NCBI GenBank assembly: GCA_963169155.1
Contig: CAUJGI010000361.1
Location: 1-10,465, forward strand
Origin: Chloroflexota bacterium
GTDB taxonomy: Bacteria > Chloroflexota > Anaerolineae > Promineifilales > Promineifilaceae
DNA: 10,465 nucleotides
Direction of reading: 5' to 3'
In this document: positions 1-5,757 of the stretch, in pieces
Layout: each line of letters starts with the position of its first letter
Position numbering within the stretch: the first letter of the stretch is position 1
The notes under the pieces: model-generated
Database searches by the model: none
Seen by the model: the letters and a program-made list of their open reading frames with translations, nothing else
What the model was told of the DNA's origin: nothing
Translations under genes and position numbers: made by a program

Positions 1-538
1 CCGCCAGGTAATCGGCAAACGGATAAACCGCCTGCATCATGGCAATGTAGTCGCCCGCCGCTTCCGCCAGCGGCGTCTCTTTTTGCTTGCCCAGGCTCAC
101 GCCAATCACGTAGGCACGCGGTTTGGCCGCCACCTGGCGCAGGCGCGGCACAGCCGCCGCCACCCCGCCGTTGGGAAAGCCCATCCGGTTAATGATCGCC
201 CCATCTTCTACCAGCCGGAAAATGCGCGGGCGCGGGTTGCCCACCTGAGGTCGCGGCGTCAGCGTGCCCACTTCGATGTGACCAAAGCCCAGCGCCGCCA
301 ATCCTGGCACTACCCGCACATCCTTGTCGAAGCCTGCGGCCATGCCCAGCACGTTGGGGAAAGTCAGCCCGGCAAATTCAATCGGTTTTTTGGGGAGCTG
401 ACCGGCGATTTGGTGGAGAAACGGCCGTGCCCACCCACCCTGCGCCAGCGCCAGCAGCGACAACGTCTGATCGTGCACCGACTCGGCATCCATCCGCCGC
501 AGCAAAGGAAATACAAACCGCGCGTAAAAATTAGCCAA
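1..538 (-). CDS. pyrD: Dihydroorotate dehydrogenase (quinone), class 2, N-terminal part
   Basis: Partial: 179 codons are visible and the gene continues off the left edge. PyrD oxidises dihydroorotate to orotate in pyrimidine synthesis; class 2 enzymes sit on the inner face of the membrane and pass electrons to quinone. Seen: an N-terminal helical stretch of the class 2 type (residues 1-45, with MDAESVHDQTL near 16), then the barrel start with the FMN-binding AAGFDKD (68-73), EVGTLTPRPQVGNPRPR (89-105) and NRMGFPNGG (117-125), and the ADYLA strand at the edge. I chose the TTG at 536-538 because GGAGG (complement of 548-552) lies at good spacing upstream and because the next ATG would remove the membrane-binding helix. 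The start overlaps the tfoX-like stop codon, so the two genes are probably translationally coupled. The family call is secure. The start codon is less so. Confidence 0.95.
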   Translation of the reverse strand, partial: MANFYARFVFPLLRRMDAESVHDQTLSLLALAQGGWARPFLHQIAGQLPKKPIEFAGLTFPNVLGMAAGFDKDVRVVPGLAALGFGHIEVGTLTPRPQVGNPRPRIFRLVEDGAIINRMGFPNGGVAAAVPRLRQVAAKPRAYVIGVSLGKQKETPLAEAAGDYIAMMQAVYPFADYLA

Positions 539-797
539 AATGAAATGCCTCCACTTCGGCCTGCAAACTGGCTTTAATCTCCGGCGGCACACGATTCCAG
601 GGCATGTCATGCAGCGCACCGTAAAGGGCGTAAAGCAGGTTCAGGCTTACCGGATAATCTTGCGCCTTAAGCAGGCAGTAAGCCGGTACGATGCCCACTG
701 CTGCCAAATCCTGCCGGGTATGAATGTTGATCGTCGCCAGCCAGTGGGTGGATTTAGGGCCAAGGTTTAGGAGATCGTTGATGTTGGGGTTGGACAC
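531..797 (-). CDS. TfoX/Sxy C-terminal-domain protein (stand-alone)
   Basis: 88 residues that match the C-terminal domain of TfoX/Sxy, a small helical fold with a helix-hairpin-helix-like start. Visible landmarks are LLNLGPKSTHWLATINIHT, then DLAAVGIVPAYCLLKA and the family hallmark PVSLNLLYALYGALHDMPWN. Full-length Sxy proteins, which control competence in gammaproteobacteria, carry an extra N-terminal domain that is absent here. Many bacteria have this C-terminal domain alone, with unknown function. The GTG at 795-797 is preferred because GAAGG lies 8 bases upstream. A longer reading from a TTG at 812 would begin inside the U-tract of the lepA terminator and has no ribosome-binding site. 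It overlaps the pyrD start, so the two are probably one transcript. No link to competence can be inferred. Confidence 0.8.
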   Translation of the reverse strand: MSNPNINDLLNLGPKSTHWLATINIHTRQDLAAVGIVPAYCLLKAQDYPVSLNLLYALYGALHDMPWNRVPPEIKASLQAEVEAFHFG

Positions 798-809
798 GGC
801 CGTTACCTT

Positions 810-841
810 CAAGAAAAAGCCACCTCACGGTTGAGGTGGCT
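810..841 (-). terminator. Rho-independent terminator after lepA
   Basis: Perfect 10-bp stem, AGCCACCTCA (818-827) against TGAGGTGGCT (832-841), with a 4-base loop. On the minus strand it is followed by TTTTTCTT. It sits 70-odd bases after the lepA stop and right before the tfoX-like gene, so that gene depends on read-through or on its own promoter. The hairpin could also act as an attenuator. On the plus strand no U-tract follows. Confidence 0.85.
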
Positions 842-864
842 CATGGTTACTCGCAAATCATTAA

Positions 865-893
865 AAGTGCGACGCGCTGTGGAAGTGCGTCGC
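865..893. repeat. Small inverted/direct repeat, REP-like, between lepA and its terminator
   Basis: GCGACGC (869-875) and GCGTCGC (887-893) form a 7-bp inverted repeat with an 11-base loop. The same unit also reads as an imperfect direct repeat, AGTGCGACGC and AGTGCGTCGC. It is not followed by a U-tract, so it is not a terminator by itself. It may be one copy of a dispersed intergenic repeat. One copy cannot prove that. Confidence 0.4.
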
Positions 894-907
894 TCCTGAC
901 AGAACAA

Positions 908-2713
908 TTAATCATCATTGAGCTGCAAAACCGCCATGAACGCCTCTTGCGGCACTTCTACCGTACCGATCATCTTCATGCGCTTCTTGCCCTTCTTCTG
1001 CTTTTCCAGCAGCTTGCGCTTACGGGTAATATCACCGCCGTAACACTTGGCCAGCACATCCTTACGCATTGCCTGCACCGTCGCCCGGCTAATCACCCGC
1101 TTGCCTGTGGCCGCCTGAATCGGCACCTCAAACATCTGGCGGGGGATTTTGCTTTTCAGCGCTGTAACCAGCTTCTGGCCGCGATGGTAGGCGTCGTCTT
1201 TGTGCACAATCATGGCCAGGGCATCCACTGGCTGCTTGTTGACGAGCACTTCCAGCTTCACCAGATCAGAAGCCCGGTAACCTGCCATCTCATAGTCCAT
1301 CGAAGCATAACCCCGCGTGCCGCTTTTAAGCTTGTCGTAAAAATCGATAATGATTTCCGCCAACGGAATGTCAAACTTTAGCACCACGCGGCCAGGCGCT
1401 GGGTGATCCTGCCCCACAAACTCACCGCGCCGCTTGATCACCAGGTCCATCACCACGCCGTAATATTCGTCCGGGGTGAAGATCTGCACGTGCATCCACG
1501 GCTCACGGATCTCGGCAATCAGCCCTTCATCTGGCAAATCCGCCGGGCTGTCCACGATGCGCTCTTCTCCAGAGTGGGCCATCAAAACTTCATAACGCAC
1601 GCTCGGTGCGGTGGCAATCAGGTCCAGATCATACTCACGCTCTAGCCGCTCCTGGATAATTTCCATATGGAACAGCCCCAAAAAGCCGCAGCGAAAACCA
1701 AAATTAAGCGCGTTAGAAGTTTCCGCTTCATAAACCAGGGCTGCGTCGTTCAGCTGGAGCCGTTCCAGTGCCTCTTTGAGCAGCGAATAATCTTCCCCTT
1801 CAGTTGGATAAAAACCAGCAAACACCATCGGCTTGACGGCCTGGTAGCCGGGCAGCGGCTCGGCAGCAGGCTGTTCGCGCAGGGTGATCGTGTCACCCAC
1901 ACGGCACTCGCGCACCGTCTTTAAGCCGGTAGCGATATAGCCCACCTCCCCTGCAGAAAGGGTATCAACTGGCTTCATAGCAGGCGCAAAAATGCCGATT
2001 TCAATCGGCTCAACGGCCACATCGTTAGACATCATCTGAATCCACTGTCGCCTGTTCAGCTTCCCTTCAAACACCCGCACATAGGCGATGACCCCTTTGT
2101 AAGAGTCGTAGTGGGAATCAAACACCAGGGCACGCAGCGGCTTTTCATCGTCGGTGATGGGCGGCGGCACCCGTTGCACAATGGCTTCCAGCACCTGTTC
2201 AATATTGGTCCCGGCCTTGGCGCTGATAGGAATCACGTCTTCCGCCGGCAAACCAATGATATTTTCAATCTCTTCGGCAACTTCCTCCGGCATGGCCGCA
2301 GGCAGGTCAATTTTGTTGACGACGGGGATGATTTCCAGGTCGGATTCCAGGGCCAGGTAAAGGTTGGCCAGCGTCTGCGCCTCAATGCCCTGGGTGGCAT
2401 CCACCACCAGCAGGGCACCTTCGCAGCCTTGCAGGGCGCGGCTCACTTCATAGGCAAAATCGACATGCCCGGGGGTGTCGATGAGATTCATGATATAGTC
2501 ATTGCCATCTTTGGCGGTGTACTTCATGCGTACGGCCGAAGCTTTGATGGTGACGCCTTTTTCGCGCTCCAGGTCCATGCTGTCGAGCACCTGCTCCTGC
2601 ATTTCGCGATCGGTCAGCGTACCGGTGGCCTGCAGCAGGCGGTCCGCCAGGGTAGATTTACCATGATCAATATGGGCAATGATGCAAAAATTACGTATGT
2701 TGCTTTGTGTCAT
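908..2713 (-). CDS. lepA: Elongation factor 4 (LepA), ribosome-associated GTPase
   Basis: 601 residues, the usual length for the family. LepA/EF4 is a translational GTPase that binds the ribosome and acts on stalled or mis-translocated complexes or on initiation and assembly; its exact role is debated. Seen: G1 loop AHIDHGKST (13-21), LEREKGVTIKA (the effector-loop/switch I region), DTPGHVDF, NKIDLP, then EF-G-like domains and the LepA-specific C-terminal region with KCYGGDITRKRKLLEKQKKGKKR, which distinguishes it from EF-G and TypA. The frame is open upstream for 70 more codons, but the ATG at 2711-2713 begins exactly at the family's normal N-terminus (MTQSNIRNFCIIAHIDHGK). No Shine-Dalgarno sequence precedes this ATG. 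A promoter -10 box ends 7 bases upstream, so the mRNA is probably leaderless. The gene has no ACGGCCGT octamer, unlike most of its neighbours. Confidence 0.97.
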   Translation of the reverse strand: MTQSNIRNFCIIAHIDHGKSTLADRLLQATGTLTDREMQEQVLDSMDLEREKGVTIKASAVRMKYTAKDGNDYIMNLIDTPGHVDFAYEVSRALQGCEGALLVVDATQGIEAQTLANLYLALESDLEIIPVVNKIDLPAAMPEEVAEEIENIIGLPAEDVIPISAKAGTNIEQVLEAIVQRVPPPITDDEKPLRALVFDSHYDSYKGVIAYVRVFEGKLNRRQWIQMMSNDVAVEPIEIGIFAPAMKPVDTLSAGEVGYIATGLKTVRECRVGDTITLREQPAAEPLPGYQAVKPMVFAGFYPTEGEDYSLLKEALERLQLNDAALVYEAETSNALNFGFRCGFLGLFHMEIIQERLEREYDLDLIATAPSVRYEVLMAHSGEERIVDSPADLPDEGLIAEIREPWMHVQIFTPDEYYGVVMDLVIKRRGEFVGQDHPAPGRVVLKFDIPLAEIIIDFYDKLKSGTRGYASMDYEMAGYRASDLVKLEVLVNKQPVDALAMIVHKDDAYHRGQKLVTALKSKIPRQMFEVPIQAATGKRVISRATVQAMRKDVLAKCYGGDITRKRKLLEKQKKGKKRMKMIGTVEVPQEAFMAVLQLNDD

Positions 2714-2720
2714 GGGGTGT

Positions 2721-2749
2721 AGTATATCAAAATGGCTGGTAATGGTGAA
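2721..2749 (-). promoter_or_regulatory. lepA promoter, leaderless type
   Basis: On the minus strand, TTCACC (complement of 2744-2749, 4 of 6 to the -35 consensus), a 17-base spacer, and TATACT (complement of 2721-2726, 5 of 6 to the -10 consensus). Seven bases separate the -10 box from the lepA ATG, so transcription should begin at or within a base or two of the start codon. Confidence 0.6.
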
Positions 2750-2752
2750 ATT

Positions 2753-2758
2753 TATAAT
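2753..2758 (+). promoter_or_regulatory. Possible -10 box for the SUOX-fold gene
   Basis: A consensus TATAAT on the plus strand about 50 bases before the ATG at 2807. No convincing -35 box is seen at 16-18 bases. The predicted leader contains an ACGGCCGT octamer at 2766. Confidence 0.3.
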
Positions 2759-2806
2759 ATGCGGGACGGCCGTTTCCACTAAGTCGGTCCCAAAAATGAG
2801 GATACA

Positions 2807-3304
2807 ATGACAGGAGACCACAAGACGACTGATCCGCTGCAGCCGCACAGCCACGAACCCAATCCAGCGCCACCGGGTGATGACCCAACGTTTCAGTTTG
2901 TGGGGGCAGACGGCCGTAGCCACCCCGTCACTGTGGCTGAGCTGCGAGGTTTACCGGAAGTTTCTGTGCCCAACTGCTACATCGTCAGCACTGGACATGG
3001 CACGTCTGGCCCCTTTACGTTTACCGGGGCCACGCTGCTGGCAGTGGTCCAGGCGTTTTGCGCCGAACCATGGACCGAGGTGGAGGTAATCAGTGCCGAC
3101 GGCTTTGGCAACCGCGTGTATGCCACTGAACTTCGTAAGCCTGATTCGGCAGGCCCGATCCTGCTGGCTTACGCAATGGATGGTCAGCTGCTGAACTGCG
3201 CCCAGGGGCTGGTGCGCCTGATTGTGCCCAGCGAGCGGGATGATGCGCTGCGGCAGGTGAAGTGGGTGAGTGAAGTGAGGGTGGTGGGGGAGAAACGGCC
3301 GTAA
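2807..3304 (+). CDS. Small stand-alone molybdopterin-binding (sulfite-oxidase-fold) protein
   Basis: 165 residues. Residues 28-160 resemble the Moco-binding domain shared by sulfite oxidase, plant nitrate reductase and YedY/MsrP: ELRGLPEVSVPNCYIVST (45-62), GPFTFTGATLLAVVQ (68-82), the VEVISADGFGNRVYATEL strand pair (about 92-109), ILLAYAMDGQLL (about 116-127), then GLVRLIVPSE and WVSEVRVV. Cys57 lies where the molybdenum-ligating cysteine of the family is expected. The first 27 residues are polar and rich in His and Pro. There is no Tat or Sec signal, no haem domain and no C-terminal dimerisation domain, so it is probably cytoplasmic and its substrate cannot be named. The ATG at 2807 has GAGG five bases upstream. 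The stop codon overlaps an ACGGCCGT octamer and the A-run of the opposing terminator. Several short family members are of unknown function, and cofactor binding is an inference. Confidence 0.8.
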   Translation: MTGDHKTTDPLQPHSHEPNPAPPGDDPTFQFVGADGRSHPVTVAELRGLPEVSVPNCYIVSTGHGTSGPFTFTGATLLAVVQAFCAEPWTEVEVISADGFGNRVYATELRKPDSAGPILLAYAMDGQLLNCAQGLVRLIVPSERDDALRQVKWVSEVRVVGEKRP

Positions 3305-3334
3305 AAAAAGCCCTGGGAACACAAACACCAGGGC
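3303..3334 (-). terminator. Rho-independent terminator for the DJ-1-like gene
   Basis: GCCCTGG (3310-3316) pairs with CCAGGGC (3328-3334) around an 11-base loop. On the minus strand the hairpin is followed by seven T residues (complement of 3303-3309) that overlap the stop codon of the opposing gene. On the plus strand the 3' flank (AATTGAATC) is weaker, so it mainly ends the minus-strand unit, with some possible effect in the other direction. Confidence 0.8.
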
Positions 3335-3357
3335 AATTGAATCTCTAGCTATTCATC

Positions 3358-3834
3358 CTACGACGCGTATACGATGCGTTCGGTAAGAGACTTCACAAAA
3401 TCCTCAAGTCCCTGGTCGGCATTCCGGTGTAAGGTCAGTCGATCAGAGAAAACCTGCTCCACATCTTCCGCCAGATGGCTGTTGCTACCCGTCACGGCCA
3501 CACGGCCCCGGCCGCTGTTAAACTCCATTAGCAAGGATTTCACCCGGGCATCATGTCGTAATGCCTCACCATTCCGTCCGCCCGACGGCAGAATAAGCAA
3601 ACAATCTTCACCAGCGGGATCAAACGGCTTGTCAGCCAGAGCATAGTCAGCCTTTAACCCCACACCCTGCCGGCTGTAAACCAGCTTATCAAACAAGCTC
3701 ACACTCTTAATAGACAATCCGGCCTGACGAAACTTATGCAGAAAGTAAATGACTTCGAATTCATCAAAACCATCGCCAATCAAGATATAACTCTGCGATC
3801 TTTTCTTTCGGCTATTGCGGTACGGTAAGGACAT
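3358..3834 (-). CDS. DJ-1/PfpI-fold protein lacking the catalytic cysteine
   Basis: 158 residues, shorter than typical DJ-1/PfpI proteins (about 170-190). Seen: a basic N-terminus (RNSRKKR), then the Rossmann-like start YILIGDGFDEFEVIYFLHKF (16-35), as in the family's 'DGFEEIE' motif with the conserved glutamate kept, then GVGLKADYAL (57-66) and the LLILPSGG strand-turn (79-86). At the nucleophile elbow, where active members have a Cys in an 'AxCHG'-like turn, this protein reads RVAVTGSNSH (111-120), with Thr/Gly in the cysteine position. The only cysteine, Cys78, is elsewhere. It is therefore probably not a protease, glyoxalase or deglycase, and may be a binding or regulatory member. The ATG at 3834 has a strong GAGGAG site four bases upstream. 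It follows the small peptide gene by 84 bases on the same strand and ends in its own terminator, so the two probably share a transcript. Function unknown. Confidence 0.75.
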   Translation of the reverse strand: MSLPYRNSRKKRSQSYILIGDGFDEFEVIYFLHKFRQAGLSIKSVSLFDKLVYSRQGVGLKADYALADKPFDPAGEDCLLILPSGGRNGEALRHDARVKSLLMEFNSGRGRVAVTGSNSHLAEDVEQVFSDRLTLHRNADQGLEDFVKSLTERIVYAS

Positions 3835-3861
3835 GTTGCTCCTCGTGTTGCCAACATCTCA

Positions 3862-3880
3862 CAAGGTGGTGACTACCTTG
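3862..3880. promoter_or_regulatory. 19-bp near-palindrome between peptide gene and DJ-1-like gene
   Basis: CAAGGT (3862-3867) and ACCTTG (3875-3880) flank GGTGACT. The whole 19-mer is symmetric apart from the centre and one base pair. It lies 28 bases upstream of the DJ-1-like ATG. It could be an operator for a dimeric regulator or an mRNA hairpin. No U-tract follows on either strand, so it is not a terminator. Confidence 0.4.
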
Positions 3881-3918
3881 CTAAAGCGAAATAAATTGAA
3901 AAGTCCCTAATTTTGTTG

Positions 3919-4101
3919 TTAAGCACCACCAGTGCAAACGCCACCACTTGACACGCAGTAGCGCAAAATGGAAGGATCGCTAGCAATTTCCAGGCTCCCT
4001 GTTTGAGCTACAACAGCAAAGGCCAGGATTGTTAATAAACCAACGATCGCCAAGACCAGCAAGAAGAAAGCAACCTTATTGTTGTTAATTACTGATGTCA
4101 T
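3919..4101 (-). CDS. 60-residue membrane-anchored or secreted peptide with CX6C tail
   Basis: Not recognised as a known family. The ATG at 4099-4101 is chosen over an earlier in-frame ATG (4128) because a very strong AGGAGG site lies just upstream of it. Layout: nine polar residues ending in Lys9, one hydrophobic stretch of about 23 residues (10-32, rich in Leu, Ile, Val, Ala, Phe), then an exported-looking 28-residue tail starting QTGSLEIASDPS and ending in CVSSGGVCTGGA, with Cys49 and Cys56. The hydrophobic stretch ends in FAVVA, so signal-peptidase cleavage before Gln33 is possible. If uncleaved it is a single-pass protein with the tail outside. The two cysteines could form a disulfide. 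The tail is also rich in Ser, Thr and Gly, as precursor peptides often are, but no modifying enzyme is visible nearby. It is divergent from the STAND gene and upstream of the DJ-1-like gene. Confidence 0.65.
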   Translation of the reverse strand: MTSVINNNKVAFFLLVLAIVGLLTILAFAVVAQTGSLEIASDPSILRYCVSSGGVCTGGA

Positions 4102-4132
4102 GAAGAACCTCCTCTCGTTAAGACACATGATT

Positions 4133-4159
4133 GCCCACTTCTATTGGTTTTGAATGGGC
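4133..4159 (-). promoter_or_regulatory. Possible leader hairpin of the small peptide gene
   Basis: GCCCA (4133-4137) pairs with TGGGC (4155-4159), extended by TT/AA if one C is bulged, with a loop of about 13 bases. On the minus strand it would sit in the 5' leader of the peptide gene, roughly 20 bases before the AGGAGG site. The stem is short, so its role is uncertain. Confidence 0.3.
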
Positions 4160-4205
4160 GTAAGGATTGACTTGCAAACAACCATATCAAAAATCGGCTC
4201 TAATG

Positions 4206-4236
4206 GACTTTAAATTGACTACAATATGACTTCAAC
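4206..4236. promoter_or_regulatory. Three tandem GACT-type repeats at exact 11-bp spacing
   Basis: GACTTTAAA (4206), GACTACAAT (4217) and GACTTCAAC (4228) repeat at exactly 11-bp intervals, with a further GACTTGCAA at 4169. They lie in the AT-rich 243-base gap between the divergent peptide and STAND genes. Same-face repeats at one helical turn are typical of sites for OmpR/PhoB-like or SARP-like activators. A weak minus-strand -35/-10 pair (TTGAAG, 17 bases, TAAAGT) overlaps repeats 3 and 1. No clear plus-strand promoter for the STAND gene was found. Confidence 0.4.
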
Positions 4237-4344
4237 CCCCCTGCAAATAATTTTCAAAAGCAGGTAAGATAGCTTATGATCCTGTGGGATTTAGATATTT
4301 GCACATAAAATTGTGGAGCTTGCAACCAGGTAACGAGGGAAAAC

Positions 4345-5757
4345 GTGATTAGTTCGGATGATGTTTTAGCTGCTTTGCGCTTGTGGCACGGAGGGGAAAC
4401 CCCCTACTGGCCATTGGCAAAAATGCGCCTGGGTCTGGGTCTGGCCCAAACTGACGATGTTTACAGCACGCTGGCAGAAGCCGGACCAGCGGCTAATAAT
4501 CGTGCCATTTTAAGCTATGGTCTAGAACAACTGCGCAGCGCCTCACCTGAGGCCGAAGAGTTGTTAAAAGAACGATTCGAAAACAGACGAGATGTTTTAA
4601 CGGTAGCAAATCGGTTAAATATTTCCGAATCGACGCTTTATTATCGGCAACGACAGGCTGTATCACATCTCACAGATCTATTGAATCAGCTCGAGGACGT
4701 AGCAAGCAGCGAATGGCGGGCGAAAATGAACGGCCGTCTCAGCATCCCGTCTTATGAAACGTTAGTGGGAATTACCAACGCAGAGAAGTTGCTTACCGAA
4801 GCCTTGTTTAGCGAAAAAGAGCATTTTATCCTTTCTATTGACGGCATCGGCGGACTTGGTAAAACGGCGCTGGCCGACTACTTAACTCGTCAGACCATTA
4901 AAACAACGCGGTTTGATGAGATCGCCTGGGTGACAGCCAAACACACCCATCTTTCTATGTTGGGACGATTGCAAATTGAAAGCGGCCGTCCTGCTCTCAC
5001 CCTACCACTTCTGATCGAAAAACTTTGCAATCAGTTTAGTTTGGCTACCAGCAATGGCTCCACACAACTGCAGCGGCAGAGAATGTTATACAAGTTCATG
5101 AAAGATCGGCGCTGCTTGATTGTGATAGATAACTTGGAAACAGTTGCAGACTACCGGAGTATCATACCGGAACTGCAGAAATGGCAAGATCCAGCAAAAT
5201 TCCTGCTTACTTCGCGCATCAGATTGTTGTCCGAACCCGGAATCTTCTCCTACTCGCACAAAGAGCTGGATAAAAGCGCCTCTTTACAGTTAGTTCGCCA
5301 AGAGGCAAAACGGGGCGGTTTCACGGATTTGGCGGCAGCCTCAGATGAAGATATTGCGAAAATTTACAAGGTTGTTGGCGGGAATCCACTTGCTCTCAAA
5401 CTAATTATTGGTCAACTTCGATTCTACTCGCTGTCAAGCGTATTAAGTCGCTTTACTGCTAAAAAGCTGACCGAAACAAATGAGGGTATCTTTGACTACA
5501 TCTTCAGAGAAATCTGGGAATCGCTCGATGATAATAGCAAAACTATCCTTATTAGTCTCACACAAGCCGGGGAATCTGGCTTTACCATTGAACACTTAAT
5601 GGCTGTATCAGAACTAGATGAGCCTGTTGTATACAATAGTGTTACTGGCTTGGTTTTATCTTCGCTCGTTGATATTACGGGCAATCTTTTTGAACGAAGA
5701 TACAAACTTCATCGGCTTACCGAGATCTTTTTGTTACGGTTGATTGAGGAGGAATAA
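4345..5757 (+). CDS. STAND (NB-ARC-type) NTPase with N-terminal helix-turn-helix
   Basis: 470 residues. STAND NTPases are switches that hold ADP at rest and assemble on ligand binding to a C-terminal repeat domain. Seen: an N-terminal helical region (1-80), an HTH-like segment resembling sigma region 4 (LTVANRLNISESTLYYRQRQ, 85-104), then the NTPase: Walker A GIGGLGKT (167-174), Walker B CLIVIDNLE (257-265), sensor strand FLLTSRIR (286-293), and the GxP motif GGNPLALKL (345-353), followed by a winged-helix-like region (about 385-465). The usual C-terminal sensor repeats are missing. They are encoded by the next gene, whose ATG overlaps this stop codon (TAATG). The GTG start at 4345 has GAGGGA just upstream. 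Several rows are near 40 % GC, below the flanks. It is probably a cytoplasmic DNA-binding regulator, or less likely a defence-type STAND protein. No effector nuclease or protease domain is seen. Confidence 0.9.
   Translation: MISSDDVLAALRLWHGGETPYWPLAKMRLGLGLAQTDDVYSTLAEAGPAANNRAILSYGLEQLRSASPEAEELLKERFENRRDVLTVANRLNISESTLYYRQRQAVSHLTDLLNQLEDVASSEWRAKMNGRLSIPSYETLVGITNAEKLLTEALFSEKEHFILSIDGIGGLGKTALADYLTRQTIKTTRFDEIAWVTAKHTHLSMLGRLQIESGRPALTLPLLIEKLCNQFSLATSNGSTQLQRQRMLYKFMKDRRCLIVIDNLETVADYRSIIPELQKWQDPAKFLLTSRIRLLSEPGIFSYSHKELDKSASLQLVRQEAKRGGFTDLAAASDEDIAKIYKVVGGNPLALKLIIGQLRFYSLSSVLSRFTAKKLTETNEGIFDYIFREIWESLDDNSKTILISLTQAGESGFTIEHLMAVSELDEPVVYNSVTGLVLSSLVDITGNLFERRYKLHRLTEIFLLRLIEEE

Noticed and set aside
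83..577. 164-residue plus-strand reading frame
   Set aside because: It is antisense to pyrD, whose conserved motifs are unmistakable on the minus strand. The plus frame is rich in His, Arg and Gln, as shadow frames of GC-rich genes are.
798..812. TTG at 812 as the start of the TfoX-domain gene
   Set aside because: It lies in the terminator's U-tract with no ribosome-binding site. GTG at 797 has GAAGG at proper spacing.
2714..2923. N-terminal 70-residue extension of lepA
   Set aside because: The frame is open, but the family's normal N-terminus begins at the ATG at 2713, the promoter lies inside the extension, and the extension overlaps the divergent gene at 2807.
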